Source of the DNA: Hymenobacter amundsenii
Lineage (GTDB): Bacteria; Bacteroidota; Bacteroidia; Cytophagales; Hymenobacteraceae
Assembly: GCF_002204745.1 (NCBI RefSeq)
Contig: NZ_NIRR01000012.1
Location: 1 to 64,000 of the forward strand
Direction: 5' to 3'
DNA: 64,000 nt
Both the position numbers and the translations under genes were made by a program. A model generated the notes under the pieces. The model saw only the letters and a list, made by a program, of their open reading frames with translations. It was not told where the DNA came from and searched no databases. The first letter of the stretch is position 1; every line of letters begins with the position of its first letter. This document shows positions 16,749 through 26,288 of this stretch, one piece after another.

Positions 16749-17750
16749 TCAGGCACTAACTATTTTGGTGGGTTTGTCGGTAGCCGGCCGGCGCGTGCGG
16801 CTTAAGAAGCCTAGGCGCTTGAAGCCCCCTGTCACGGCGTCGATGCTCACATTCACTTCAAAGCCCAGAATCAGGGTCATACATACGAAATCGAGCCAGA
16901 CCATGAAGCCCACCAGCGTGCCCACCGAGCCGTAAAAATGGTTGTAGCTGTCGAATATCTTGACGTAGAGTATGAACAGAAACGACACCAGGAAAATGAG
17001 CAGCGTGGCCACAACAGCTCCCACCGACACGAAGGGCCATTTATCGTGCACGGGCGGCACGTAGTAGTAAATCAGGCTGGTGGTGAGCAGGAACAGAAAT
17101 ACCACCGAGCCGTAGCGCAGGATGGCCGTTAGCTGGTCGGTCATGCCTTCGGGCACTATCTCCTGGTACACTAATGCATCAATAATATAGGTGCCAAAGA
17201 AAATACCCGTTACGGCAATCAGCAGCACTGAAGAGAGCACCACGGTGAGCAGCGTGGCAATAACGCGCTTACGGATATAAGTGCGCTTTTTGAAGTTTGG
17301 GTACTTCTTCTCAAAGGCGTCGAGCAGGGCCATGATGCCGTTGGAGCTGAGCACCAGGGCCGTAGCAAAACCAAACGAGAGCAGTCCGCCGTGCTGGATG
17401 GTCACCACGTCTTCAATGGTACCCGAAATGGCCCGGTACATTTCCCGCGGAATCAGGTCGGAGAGAAACTGCAGAATGTCTACGTCGAGGTTGGGTACCG
17501 GAATCCAGGGGATGAGGGTGAACAGGAAGATGATAGTAGGAAAAATGGCGATGGTGAAGTTGAAGGCCATGTAGCTGGCCCGTTTGGCAATACCATCGAG
17601 CTTGATTTCCTGCAGCAACTGCACCACCACATCATACACCGAGGCGCGGCCGTGGGCAAAGCGCAGCCGCTTCAGCCACACAATGAACCGCCGGTACGAG
17701 CGGCGGCGGCGCACATCGGGTAAATGATACCGGCGGACGGGGAATTTCAC
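16749..17750 (-). CDS. YihY/BrkB family inner-membrane protein
   Basis: 333 residues. Basic cytoplasmic start, then about six membrane helices. The family blocks are visible: AKRASYMAFNFTIAIFPTI in helix 1, SSNGIMALLDAFEKKY, and the end FYGSVGTLVGFMVWLDF followed by GFEVN. Once wrongly called RNase BN. The biochemical role is still unsettled; proposals include transport. No operon partner: the tRNAs lie downstream and a hairpin-containing gap lies upstream. Confidence 0.93.
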   Translation of the reverse strand: MKFPVRRYHLPDVRRRRSYRRFIVWLKRLRFAHGRASVYDVVVQLLQEIKLDGIAKRASYMAFNFTIAIFPTIIFLFTLIPWIPVPNLDVDILQFLSDLIPREMYRAISGTIEDVVTIQHGGLLSFGFATALVLSSNGIMALLDAFEKKYPNFKKRTYIRKRVIATLLTVVLSSVLLIAVTGIFFGTYIIDALVYQEIVPEGMTDQLTAILRYGSVVFLFLLTTSLIYYYVPPVHDKWPFVSVGAVVATLLIFLVSFLFILYVKIFDSYNHFYGSVGTLVGFMVWLDFVCMTLILGFEVNVSIDAVTGGFKRLGFLSRTRRPATDKPTKIVSA

Positions 17751-17819
17751 CTTTTAGCGTTTATAAGTGGAGACGTGTATAAGTTAGAAAGTTACGGATT
17801 GGTTGGGAACCATCCAGCC

Positions 17820-17890
17820 GTCCTGACGAAGAAAGGACCCGGTAAAAAGCCAGCCAGTGCCCTCCTACCAAGTCCTTTCTTCGTCACGAC
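17820..17890. repeat. Inverted repeat upstream of yihY
   Basis: GTCCTGACGAAGAAAGGAC (17820-17838) is mirrored by GTCCTTTCTTCGTCACGAC (17872-17890), 18 of 19 bases, 15 in a row perfect, with a 33-base loop. It lies between two minus-strand genes. No T run on either side, so a simple terminator is unlikely. Confidence 0.75.
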
Positions 17891-17931
17891 AGCCAATAAT
17901 TACCCGCCCTGACCTCCAAACCCGGCTTTTT

Positions 17932-18417
17932 TTAACTCAGAAACGCGGCCGGGGCCGGGGCATCGGTGGGGGAGTTGGGCGGGGTGAGCGGGCCAGCGGT
18001 TTCGTCGTCGCTAAAATAAGGGGCCAGCCGGGCAGCAATATCGGCCGGGATGGGCACAGGGCGGCCGGTTTTCATGCTCACGAATACCATCAGGGTGTGG
18101 CCCTCGGTGAGTAGCACCTGGTCCTCATTGTAGATTTCGTACTCGAACAGAATCCGGCTCCCTTCGGCGGGTTGGCGCAACAGCAGGCGCACGGTCAGCA
18201 GGTCGTCGTAGCGGGCGGGGCGGCGGAAGCGGGTCCGGATTTCGCCCACCGGCATACCTACGCCCTCGGCCTCCAGGGCCTTGTAGCTAATGCCTAACTG
18301 CCGGAATGCCTCGGTGCGGCTCACCTCAAAATAAGCCGCGTAATTGCCGTGGTACACGTAGCCCATCTGGTCGGTTTCGGCGTACCGAACGCGGATTTTG
18401 GTGTCGGAAGAGTACAT
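17932..18417 (-). CDS. Acyl-CoA thioesterase, 4-hydroxybenzoyl-CoA/YbgC hot-dog type
   Basis: 161 residues. The start RVRYAETDQMGYVYHGNYAA holds the family motif with the catalytic Asp (D-x-M-G-x-V-x-x-x-x-Y), followed by the hot-dog helix (FEVSRTEAFRQLG) and strands. The last 30 residues are a Pro/Ala-rich tail not needed for the fold. Hydrolyses acyl-CoA thioesters in the cytoplasm; the YbgC branch acts on short or medium chains. Followed by mltG on the same strand upstream, separated by a hairpin. Confidence 0.9.
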   Translation of the reverse strand: MYSSDTKIRVRYAETDQMGYVYHGNYAAYFEVSRTEAFRQLGISYKALEAEGVGMPVGEIRTRFRRPARYDDLLTVRLLLRQPAEGSRILFEYEIYNEDQVLLTEGHTLMVFVSMKTGRPVPIPADIAARLAPYFSDDETAGPLTPPNSPTDAPAPAAFLS

Positions 18418-18418
18418 A

Positions 18419-18505
18419 TTCTGGTTTTTGGTGGGTGGTTTCTGGTTTTAGGATTCTGTTCAAATTCACGGGTAGCCAAAAACCACCCACTAAAAACCAA
18501 GAATC
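18419..18505. repeat. Inverted repeat between mltG and the thioesterase gene
   Basis: Left arm TTCTGGTTTTTGGTGGGTGG and following bases (18420-18446) pair with the right arm CCAAAAACCACCCACTAAAA and on (18477-18505), about 26 of 28 bases. The loop is about 30 bases. It lies between co-directional minus-strand genes and touches the mltG stop. It could stop or slow transcription, but is much longer than usual terminators here. Confidence 0.75.
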
Positions 18506-19584
18506 TACTTCATGATTCCGGCCCGGCTCAGGGCAGCTTGGTAGCGACGGGCGTTTACAAGGTGCTCTTGCTCGTTGCGGGCGAAGGCGTGGTAGCCGCT
18601 GAAATCGTCCTTGGCGCAGAAGTAGAGGTACTGGTGGCTTTCGGGGTTAAGCACAGCGTCGATGCTGGCGATGCTAGGCAGGTTGATGGGGCCAGGCGGC
18701 AGGCCGCCGTACTTATAGGTGTTGTAGGGCGAGTCCTTGGCCAAGTGTACGTTAAGTACCCGCTTGATGGTAAAATCATGGTTGGCATACACCACCGTGG
18801 GGTCGGCTTGGAGCTTCATACCACGCTGGAGGCGGTTTAGATACACGCCCGCCACCCGGGGCCGCTCGTCGGCGTGCTGCTGCTGCTCGGCCTCCACAAT
18901 GCTGGCCAGCGTGCTTACTTCGGCCCGGCTCAGGCCCAACTCCTTGCGCTTAGCATCGCGGGCGGGCGTCCAGAATTTGTCGTACTCCTTCTTCATGCGC
19001 TGCATGAGGTTCTCGGCCGACGTGTTCCAAGCCAGCTCGTAGGTGTTCGGGATGAACATCGTCAGGATGCTGGTCGTGTCGAAACCAAGGCTTTTGGTAT
19101 ACTGGGGCGACGTCAGCAGGCTGTCGAACTGGCCGGGACGGGCGTCGACGGTAGCGGCCAGCTTGCGGGCCAGATCTTCGCGCAGCCGGATGTTCTGGAA
19201 CGTCAGGCGTAGCGGCAACCGGTTGCTGCCGGTGCGCAGGTCGTTGATGAGCTGGCGGTTGGTGTAACCATCCTTGAGCTCGTAGCGGCCGGGCTTTACC
19301 AGCTGTTCGTACTTCAGCAGGCGGGCCACGAAGTGCAGGCTGAGCTTGTCCACAACCACGCCACTGGCGTCAATCGAGTCGAGCACGGCTTTGGCCGACT
19401 CGCCCCGGCGCACCGTCACGTAGGTGGCCCGGCCCTTGGTTTCGATGTTGGGCGTGAAGAAAACCTGGTAGAAGTAATAGGAGAACGTGATGAGCACGAG
19501 CCCGAAAATGCTGGTCATGTAAGCGAAGCGCTTACGGCTGCGGTCAGCTTTGGCCTTGTACTCTTCGATGCGGGATGTAGCCAT
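18505..19584 (-). CDS. mltG: Endolytic peptidoglycan transglycosylase MltG
   Basis: 359 residues. One N-terminal membrane helix (about 23-42), then a LysM-like region (RATYVTVRRGESAKAVLDSI) and the YceG domain. The catalytic Glu231 lies in TLASIVEAEQQ, followed by the family blocks RPRVAGVYLNRL, LQADPTVVYA and SPYNTYKYGGLPPGPI. Cuts nascent glycan strands and so ends chain growth at the inner membrane. Length and motif order are normal. Confidence 0.95.
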   Translation of the reverse strand: MATSRIEEYKAKADRSRKRFAYMTSIFGLVLITFSYYFYQVFFTPNIETKGRATYVTVRRGESAKAVLDSIDASGVVVDKLSLHFVARLLKYEQLVKPGRYELKDGYTNRQLINDLRTGSNRLPLRLTFQNIRLREDLARKLAATVDARPGQFDSLLTSPQYTKSLGFDTTSILTMFIPNTYELAWNTSAENLMQRMKKEYDKFWTPARDAKRKELGLSRAEVSTLASIVEAEQQQHADERPRVAGVYLNRLQRGMKLQADPTVVYANHDFTIKRVLNVHLAKDSPYNTYKYGGLPPGPINLPSIASIDAVLNPESHQYLYFCAKDDFSGYHAFARNEQEHLVNARRYQAALSRAGIMK

Positions 19585-20025
19585 TTGATAGGATGGATGA
19601 ACACAACGGAAACCTGGGTACCCCAGGAGCAGGCAGCCTGCCCCACTAAATTGGGCCCTTCGGGGCCGACAAAAGTACGTGGTTTCCGCGGCCGGGCCTA
19701 CGCTTTGGCTTTTGACGGACGCGCGGGCGTTACGGGTTGGTCATCAGGCATTTCTTCCGCCATTCGGACACTGCTCCTCGACCTTGCGGGCGGCTATGGC
19801 CGGCTTTCAGGGTGGCGGCCAGCATCGGGAGCAACGCCTCCTCCCCTATCCCCCATGGCCATTAAGCCTTTCAGGGCAGTGCACCCTCAGTAATTAGTGA
19901 GTTTGGCAACCCCAACGGAGTTTTTACCGAAAACAGTAGCACCTTGTACGCCGTGCGTGTACCTTGACGCCTCCCGGCCCAGCTGGTGCCGGGCCTGTTT
20001 TGCTCACTCAACCCTATTTCTGCCT

Positions 20026-20658
20026 ATGTCTGCCACCCTGCTCCGCATCCACCCCGATAATCCACCTCTCAACCGCATTCAGCAGGCCGTGGAAATCATC
20101 CGTAAAGGCGGCGTTATCATCTACCCCACCGATACAGTATATGGCATTGGGTGCGACATTCACAATGCCAAAGCGGTGGAGCGGGTATGCCGCATTAAAG
20201 GCCTCAACCCCGAGAAAGCCAACCTTAGCTTTATCTGTCACGATTTGTCGCATATCAGCGACTATGCCCACGGCATCACTACGCCCATCTATAAAGTGCT
20301 GAAGCGGGCCTTGCCTGGGCCGTTTACGTTTCTGTTTGAAGCCAGCTCGAAAGCTCCCCGCCAAGGCGGCAAGCAGCGCAAAACCGTGGGCATTCGCATC
20401 CCCGACAGCCCTATTATTCTGCAGTTAGTGCGGGAGTTGGGTAACCCCATTATGAGTACCTCGGTCCGTGAAGACGAAAACACGCTGGACGAATACGTGA
20501 CAGATCCCGACTTAATTTTCGAGAAATACCGCGCTATGGTCGACCTAGTCATCGACGGCGGTTTCGGCAACAACGTCCCCAGCACCATCATCGACTGCAC
20601 TAACGATGACTTCGAGTTGATTCGCCAGGGTGCCGGCGACATCGAGCAGTATCTGTAG
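20026..20658 (+). CDS. Sua5/YciO/YrdC family protein
   Basis: 210 residues from ATG 20026, where family similarity begins; the frame is open upstream to 19897 without support. The YrdC fold is shown by GGVIIYPTDTVYGIGCD near the start, RIKGLNPEKANLSFICHD, ALPGPFTFLF and GIRIPDSPI. TsaC/Sua5 make threonylcarbamoyl-AMP for the t6A base of ANN-reading tRNAs. The order of motifs and the ending VPSTIIDCTN fit the YciO branch, whose activity is weaker, so the exact role is open. Confidence 0.9.
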   Translation: MSATLLRIHPDNPPLNRIQQAVEIIRKGGVIIYPTDTVYGIGCDIHNAKAVERVCRIKGLNPEKANLSFICHDLSHISDYAHGITTPIYKVLKRALPGPFTFLFEASSKAPRQGGKQRKTVGIRIPDSPIILQLVRELGNPIMSTSVREDENTLDEYVTDPDLIFEKYRAMVDLVIDGGFGNNVPSTIIDCTNDDFELIRQGAGDIEQYL

Positions 20659-20662
20659 CGTT

Positions 20663-20764
20663 GAGACGTGAGTACAAAGAAGTGAGAGGTGAGATTTCGT
20701 GCCGATGTCCTGAATTGGGTAACGGCAGGAAGTCTCACCTCTCACTTCTTTGTACTCACGTCTC
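20663..20764. repeat. Perfect 32-bp inverted repeat between convergent genes
   Basis: Arms at 20663-20694 (starts GAGACGTGAGTACAAAGAAG) and 20733-20764 are exact reverse complements over 32 bases, with a 38-base loop. The left arm begins 5 bases after the Sua5-type stop and the right arm runs 23 bases into the end of the lpxL-type gene on the other strand. The run TTTTA follows the right arm. It probably serves as a two-way terminator, but its length and perfection suggest a mobile or recently duplicated palindrome. Confidence 0.9.
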
Positions 20765-21653
20765 TTTTATGTTTCCAGCGGCGGTGGCTCCAGAGGTAGT
20801 CGGTGGGGCTAGCCTGGATGTCGCGCTCTAACTGGCGGGCAAATAATTCGGTGAGTTGATGCTCTTCGGGCGGAAGACGGGTCTGGCCGTCGTGGAGTTC
20901 GGTGAACGTAATGTGGTAGTGCCCCCGCCGGACCCGCTTAATGCCCACGTACACGGCTGCACACTGCAACTGGGCGGCTAGCTTATCGGCGCCGGTATAG
21001 AAGGGCGTATCCTGGTGCATGAAATCGGTCCAGTAAGGATAATCTTCGGGGCCGGCCGCCTGGTCGGAAAGCAAACTCAGGGTGCGGCCCTGCCCGCGGT
21101 GGCGCAGCAAGTCGCGCAACGTGCTGAGCATGGGCACTAGGTGGGCCCCCAGCCGATTGCGCAGCCGCAGCATAAACTCCTCGAAAAACGGATTGGTGAG
21201 GGGTTTATACACGCCCCCGGCCCGGCCCGGATACTCCAGCGCCGCCGCCGACAGAATCCATTCCCAGTTGCCAGCGTGCGAACCCAGGGTGAGCACCTGT
21301 TTATTCAGCGGAAAGAAGCGACCCAGCACTTCGGGGTTGGTAAATGTCACCCGCCGCCTTAGCTCGGCGGCTGAAATCGTGCGCAGCTTCAGAATCTCCA
21401 CAATCACCTGCGCGAAATGCCAGTAGAAGCCAAGCGCAATCCGCCGAATGTCGGCCGCCGATTTATTAGGGAAGGAGTTGCGCAGATTTTCCAGCACCAC
21501 CCGCCGCCGGTAGCGTACCACGTAAGCCATGAGCACGAATAGCTGGAAAGCCAGCACATAAAGCAAGGTCAGTGGTAGCTTGGCAATGACCGTTAGTAGC
21601 CAGCCCAAGGGGCGGTAATACCACGAGTAGGTGGCGGAGCGAGGCTGGCTCAT
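20742..21653 (-). CDS. Lysophospholipid/lipid A acyltransferase, LpxL (HtrB) family
   Basis: 303 residues. N-terminal membrane helix (about 17-47), then the acyltransferase motif HAGNWE (His126 to Glu131, the H-x4-E dyad), and blocks LLSDQAAG and TGADKLAAQLQCAAVYV. Adds a secondary acyl chain to lipid A at the inner membrane. Its start overlaps the stop of the gene at 21653-22528 by one base (TAATG), so the two are translated in coupling. The last eight codons lie in the right arm of the palindrome. Confidence 0.92.
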   Translation of the reverse strand: MSQPRSATYSWYYRPLGWLLTVIAKLPLTLLYVLAFQLFVLMAYVVRYRRRVVLENLRNSFPNKSAADIRRIALGFYWHFAQVIVEILKLRTISAAELRRRVTFTNPEVLGRFFPLNKQVLTLGSHAGNWEWILSAAALEYPGRAGGVYKPLTNPFFEEFMLRLRNRLGAHLVPMLSTLRDLLRHRGQGRTLSLLSDQAAGPEDYPYWTDFMHQDTPFYTGADKLAAQLQCAAVYVGIKRVRRGHYHITFTELHDGQTRLPPEEHQLTELFARQLERDIQASPTDYLWSHRRWKHKRDVSTKK

Positions 21654-22528
21654 TAGCGGGGCATCACGGCCCCGGCGGGCGCGTAGTTGGCAGGGTCGCG
21701 GCGCACGGCAGCCGTTTGGGAAATCAGGAGGCGGTTTTTTACGTCGCGCACCTCCACCGTCAGTTGGTAGTCGCCGGCTGGCACTTTGCTTACATCCAGC
21801 TCGCCAGTGAGTACCGTTGGGCGGCCTTCGGCACCCTGGACCAGGCCTTTGCCGCTAGCCGCGTTGGATTTGCTGGTTGTGGGCGTCAGCCGATACGTTA
21901 CCGTCAGGGGCTGGCCCACGGTGGCATTGTACAGTTCGGCATAGAAAAATAGCTTGTCCTGGCCCCGGGCATACAGTCCGCCGGGGGTGCGGGTTAGGCT
22001 AAGGCCCTGGCGCATGAAGTTGTTGCCCTCAATGGCCGAGCGGCTGGCGGGCCGGCTCAGCACCACCACATCACTGGCCGCTACCTGCTTGGTTTGGTTG
22101 GCCACTACCAGCGGCTTTTCGACAATAAGCGTAGAGGCGGCCCGGTACTGGTCGCGCAACTGGCCCCGGAGCACATACTGGCCGTCGGGCAGGTTCAGGC
22201 GTTTCTGGAAGCTGATGGGGTTTTTGATGGCCGCCGTGGTATCGCGCAACACTGGCGGACGGAGCGTAATGGTTTCCTGGTAGGCAGCCGTGCCATCGGG
22301 CCGGATAGCTTCCAGCGTTACGACTGCCCCAGCCTGAAACATTTTGGGTCCCCGCCGTTGGTAGGTCAGGCGCTGGGTGGAGGCCGTGACGTACACCTCC
22401 ACAATGCCGCCCTCAATGGCCACATCCTCGTTGCGGAAGCGAGCTACGTCGAGCAGCAACTGCGCTGAAGCCGAGAAGCCAGCCAGTAGCAGCAGAAATA
22501 GGAGAATTAGTCGGGAGCGTCCGTGCAT
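21653..22528 (-). CDS. Exported protein of unknown function coupled to the LpxL-type gene
   Basis: 291 residues from ATG 22528, chosen for its signal peptide (RLILLFLLLLAGFSASAQ). Mature part is beta-rich with Ig-like features: repeated strands ending in ADGQY/AGDYQLTVEVRD patterns (LPDGQYVLRG and VPAGDYQLTVEVRD). No named family recognised. Stop overlaps the start of the LpxL-type acyltransferase, so the two products are made together; a role in the periplasm or envelope is likely. Confidence 0.8.
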   Translation of the reverse strand: MHGRSRLILLFLLLLAGFSASAQLLLDVARFRNEDVAIEGGIVEVYVTASTQRLTYQRRGPKMFQAGAVVTLEAIRPDGTAAYQETITLRPPVLRDTTAAIKNPISFQKRLNLPDGQYVLRGQLRDQYRAASTLIVEKPLVVANQTKQVAASDVVVLSRPASRSAIEGNNFMRQGLSLTRTPGGLYARGQDKLFFYAELYNATVGQPLTVTYRLTPTTSKSNAASGKGLVQGAEGRPTVLTGELDVSKVPAGDYQLTVEVRDVKNRLLISQTAAVRRDPANYAPAGAVMPR

Positions 22529-22740
22529 TATGTCAGTTTGGCGGTATAAAGTACCGGTTGGCAGTTTATTTGAAAGGGCCATTGCCCAAGCCGGCCGCAA
22601 AATTGCGACTTTTCCGGGAGCCCGCTTTTAAGCTGATAGCTATTACGCTTCGTTTTAGGTTACAGCCCGATAGTAGTATACGTTCCACCTCACATCAGAA
22701 AGCTAACAGCCAGTAATTGGTAGTCAACAGCCCAAAAGTA

Positions 22741-23397
22741 GTGTCCGACCTCCTATTTGAAACCCAGTACCACCCCCCCATTGCCTTCTTCGCCGAGCTG
22801 GCCCACGCCGACGCGCTCTGGCTCGAAACCCACGACCACTACCGCAAGCAAACTTACCGCAACCGCTGCCTCATTCTCACGGCCCAGGGCATTAAACCGC
22901 TCACGGTGCCCGTAATTGATGGCAACCGCAGCGAGAAGGTCCTCAGCTCACTTATCGAAATCGACTACCGCCAAAACTGGCGCCACCAGCACTGGCGCAC
23001 ATTGCAAACCGCCTATGGCGGCACGCCGTATTTCGAGTATTACGCCGATTACCTACACGATATCTACCAGCAGAAGCCCGCGCTCCTCTTCGAGCTGAAC
23101 TTGGCGCTGTTGCGCTTCTACTGCCGCTGCCTGCGCCTGCGGCAGCCGATTCACCTTACCAGCGGCTACCACACCGGCGAAGAAGTTGGAAGCGGCGCAC
23201 CGGGACAACCAGCTACTCCAGCACCGCTCGACCGGCGCGACTGGCTGACGCCCAAGGCAACGACCGATGAGCCCGGACCTGACAGGACGTCGGTGCCGGC
23301 TTATGGGCAGCGGTTTGGTAAAGATTTTGTATCCGGACTCAGCATCTTAGACCTGCTGTTCATGCAGGGTCCGGCCGCCGGCAGTTTTCTCACGTAG
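22741..23397 (+). CDS. WbqC family protein
   Basis: 218 residues. The start is GTG 22741; an in-frame TTG at 22717 would add eight residues that do not fit the family. WbqC features: QYHPPIAFFAEL start, KQTYRNRCLILTAQGIKPLTVPV, and WRHQHWRTLQTAYGGTPYFEYY. Members occur near sugar or lipid modification genes; their enzymatic activity is not settled in my knowledge. A Pro/Thr-rich insert occupies residues 150-190. Divergent from the exported protein at 21653; the gap 22529-22740 must hold both promoters. Confidence 0.85.
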   Translation: MSDLLFETQYHPPIAFFAELAHADALWLETHDHYRKQTYRNRCLILTAQGIKPLTVPVIDGNRSEKVLSSLIEIDYRQNWRHQHWRTLQTAYGGTPYFEYYADYLHDIYQQKPALLFELNLALLRFYCRCLRLRQPIHLTSGYHTGEEVGSGAPGQPATPAPLDRRDWLTPKATTDEPGPDRTSVPAYGQRFGKDFVSGLSILDLLFMQGPAAGSFLT

Positions 23398-23517
23398 TGC
23401 ATACTAGCCGCCCCGAACCAACGCCCGACTCAAGCTGTTTCAGTTTATATCGGCCAAACCCGTTCCGTTAGCCCTTTTTGCGGTCGGGGTTTCCTTTTTC
23501 TTTTCTACCTTATCTGC

Positions 23518-26142
23518 ATGGAAGCTAAATTCTCAAACAGAGTCAAGGAGGTCATCTCCCTGAGCCGGGAAGAGGCCATCCGGCTGGGGCACGACTATAT
23601 CGGTACCGAACACCTCTTGCTGGGCATGATCCGCGAGGGCGAGGGTACGGCGGTTGGTCTGCTCAAAAAGCTGGGGGTTTCCGTCGAGGAGCTCAAATAT
23701 GCGCTGGAACAGGCCACCCGTAACACGGCCACCCAGGGTACCAGCATCACCGGCTCTATCCCCCTGACCAAACAGACCGAAAAAGTCCTCAAGATCACGT
23801 ATCTGGAGGCCAAAATCTTCAAAAGCGAAATTATCGGCACCGAGCACCTGCTCCTCTCGATTTTGCGCGATGAAGACAACATTTCGTCCCAAATTCTGAG
23901 CAAATTCAACGTGAACTACGAATCTGTGCGCGATTCGCTCGATTACCACGGTAACACGGCGAACAACCCAACCAACGGCCCCGAGGCTGACGACGACGAC
24001 AACGACCGCCTCTTCGGAGGTGGCGGTGCCGGCCGCGGCAGCGCGGGTGCCACGCCTAAAAAGGGCAACGATAAATCGCGCACCCCAGTGCTCGACAACT
24101 TCGGCCGCGACCTCACCAAAATGGCCGAGGACGACAAACTCGACCCCATCGTGGGCCGCGAGAAGGAAATTGAGCGCGTAGCTCAGATTCTGAGCCGCCG
24201 CAAGAAGAACAACCCCATTCTCATCGGTGAGCCCGGCGTTGGTAAAACAGCCATTGCCGAGGGCCTAGCCCTGCGCATCATTCAGAAGAAGGTGTCGCGG
24301 GTGCTGTTCGGTAAGCGCGTAGTAACGCTCGACCTGGCTTCGCTGGTGGCTGGTACCAAGTACCGCGGCCAGTTCGAGGAGCGCATGAAGGCCGTGATGA
24401 ACGAGCTGGAGAAGTCGCCCGACGTAATTCTGTTCATTGACGAGCTGCACACGATTGTGGGTGCTGGCGGGGCTTCGGGCTCACTCGACGCCTCCAACAT
24501 GTTCAAGCCGGCCTTGGCCCGCGGCGAAATTCAATGCATCGGTGCTACGACGCTCGACGAGTACCGCCAGTACATTGAGAAGGACGGCGCTCTGGCCCGT
24601 CGTTTCCAGATGGTGATGGTGGACCCCACTACGCCTGAGGAAACGATTGAAATCCTGAACAACATCAAGGACAAGTACCAGGACCACCACCACGTCGTGT
24701 ACACCGACAAGGCCATTGAGGCCTGCGTAAAGCTGTCGGACCGCTACATGAGTGACCGGTTCCTGCCCGACAAGGCCATCGACATTCTCGATGAGGCCGG
24801 TGCTCGTGTGCACATCAACAACATCGTGGTGCCCGAGGATATTCTCAAGCTTGAAGAGCAGATTGAGAACATCAAGGGCGAGAAGAACCGCGTGGTGAAA
24901 AGCCAGAAGTACGAGGAAGCTGCCAAGCTCCGCGACACGGAAAAGAAGCTTATTGATCAACTCGAATCGGCCAAAAAGGACTGGGAAGAGGAGACCAAGA
25001 AGAAGCGCTACACCGTGAAGGAGGAGAACGTGGCCGAGGTGATTGCCATGATGACCGGCATTCCCGTTTCGCGCGTGGCTCAGAAAGAAAGCTCCAAGCT
25101 CCTGAATATGGGCGAAGAGCTGAAGGGCAAAGTGATTGGCCAAGACAAGGCCATTCAGCAACTCGTGAAAGCCATCCAGCGGACCCGGGTAGGCCTTAAG
25201 GACCCCAAGAAGCCGATTGGTTCCTTTGTGTTCCTCGGCCCAACTGGTGTAGGTAAAACGGAGCTGGCCAAGGTGCTGGCTTCCTACCTCTTCGACAAGG
25301 AAGATTCGCTCGTGCGGATTGACATGTCGGAGTACATGGAGAAATTCAGCATCTCGCGCCTGGTAGGCGCACCTCCCGGCTACGTGGGCTACGAAGAGGG
25401 CGGCCAGCTGACGGAGAAAATCCGCCGCAAGCCGTACTCCGTGATTCTGCTCGACGAAATCGAGAAGGCCCACCCCGACGTGTATAACATTCTGCTTCAG
25501 GTGCTGGACGATGGCATTCTCACCGACGGCCTCGGCCGCAAGGTGGACTTCCGCAACACCATCATCATCATGACCTCTAACATTGGGGCGCGTGACCTGC
25601 AAGACTTCGGTGCTGGCATCGGTTTCGGTACCAAGGCCCGCCAGGAGAACATGGACGAGCTGACGAAGGGCACCATTACCAACGCCCTGAAGAAGACCTT
25701 CTCGCCCGAGTTCCTTAACCGTTTGGACGACGTGGTAGTATTCAACTCGCTGGACAAGTCGGATATCCACAAGATCATCGACATCAGCCTGAGCAAATTG
25801 CTGAGCCGCATTCAGACGCTGGGTTACAAGGTGGAACTGACCGAAGCCGCTAAGGATTTCGTGGCCGAGAAAGGCTACGACCCTAAGTACGGCGCGCGTC
25901 CGCTCAACCGGGCCATCCAGAAGTACATTGAAGACCCGATTGCCGAGGAAATCCTGAAGGCCGAAGTGGCCCAGGGCGACACTATCACCGCCGACTTCAC
26001 TGAAGGCGCGGAGGAACTGGTCTTCTCGGTCAGCAAGGGCGATGGAGTGGCAATACCCATGGCCAGCGACGAGCGGCCTGAAGAAGCCCCGGAAGAAGCT
26101 CCCGACGACGAGCCTACCGACTCGAAGAAGAAGGGCGAGTAA
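23518..26142 (+). CDS. clpC: ClpC-type ATP-dependent protease ATPase subunit
   Basis: 874 residues. Two Clp_N repeats (about 1-150), first AAA+ domain with Walker [10 protein letters not shown] near 236 and LFIDELHTI, a UVR motif near 460-480 ([15 protein letters not shown]), second AAA+ domain with GPTGVGKTE near 574, and the ClpB D2-small domain. This domain order with UVR defines ClpC. It unfolds proteins and feeds them to ClpP. The tail is acidic and Pro-rich. No CtsR or McsA/B genes lie beside it. A strong terminator follows (26161-26198). Confidence 0.96.
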   Translation: MEAKFSNRVKEVISLSREEAIRLGHDYIGTEHLLLGMIREGEGTAVGLLKKLGVSVEELKYALEQATRNTATQGTSITGSIPLTKQTEKVLKITYLEAKIFKSEIIGTEHLLLSILRDEDNISSQILSKFNVNYESVRDSLDYHGNTANNPTNGPEADDDDNDRLFGGGGAGRGSAGATPKKGNDKSRTPVLDNFGRDLTKMAEDDKLDPIVGREKEIERVAQILSRRKKNNPILIGEPGVGKTAIAEGLALRIIQKKVSRVLFGKRVVTLDLASLVAGTKYRGQFEERMKAVMNELEKSPDVILFIDELHTIVGAGGASGSLDASNMFKPALARGEIQCIGATTLDEYRQYIEKDGALARRFQMVMVDPTTPEETIEILNNIKDKYQDHHHVVYTDKAIEACVKLSDRYMSDRFLPDKAIDILDEAGARVHINNIVVPEDILKLEEQIENIKGEKNRVVKSQKYEEAAKLRDTEKKLIDQLESAKKDWEEETKKKRYTVKEENVAEVIAMMTGIPVSRVAQKESSKLLNMGEELKGKVIGQDKAIQQLVKAIQRTRVGLKDPKKPIGSFVFLGPTGVGKTELAKVLASYLFDKEDSLVRIDMSEYMEKFSISRLVGAPPGYVGYEEGGQLTEKIRRKPYSVILLDEIEKAHPDVYNILLQVLDDGILTDGLGRKVDFRNTIIIMTSNIGARDLQDFGAGIGFGTKARQENMDELTKGTITNALKKTFSPEFLNRLDDVVVFNSLDKSDIHKIIDISLSKLLSRIQTLGYKVELTEAAKDFVAEKGYDPKYGARPLNRAIQKYIEDPIAEEILKAEVAQGDTITADFTEGAEELVFSVSKGDGVAIPMASDERPEEAPEEAPDDEPTDSKKKGE

Positions 26143-26160
26143 GTATATTCGATTAATAAT

Positions 26161-26203
26161 AAGAACGCCGGCCTCCACTGTGGGGGCCGGCCGTTCTTCG
26201 TTT
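26161..26203 (+). terminator. Terminator after clpC
   Basis: AAGAACGCCGGCC (26161-26173) pairs with GGCCGGCCGTTCTT (about 26185-26198), then CGTTTAT. A strong GC-rich stem, 19 bases after the clpC stop. It may also act on the minus strand, where the lipoprotein gene ends at 26289. Confidence 0.8.
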
Positions 26204-26288
26204 ATATTTCCGGTTGTTCAGCGTTACTATCGTTGTGCCTCCGGTAACTAGGGGAGTGTGCCAACGCTAGCAATTTGCTTCCTGCATC

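Noticed and set aside
24481-26178. 565-codon open frame antisense to clpC
   Set aside because: It lies wholly over clpC, has no domain features and is explained by GC-rich third positions. The same holds for long antisense frames at 58964-60475 (over lon) and 27249-28370 (over the carboxylase).
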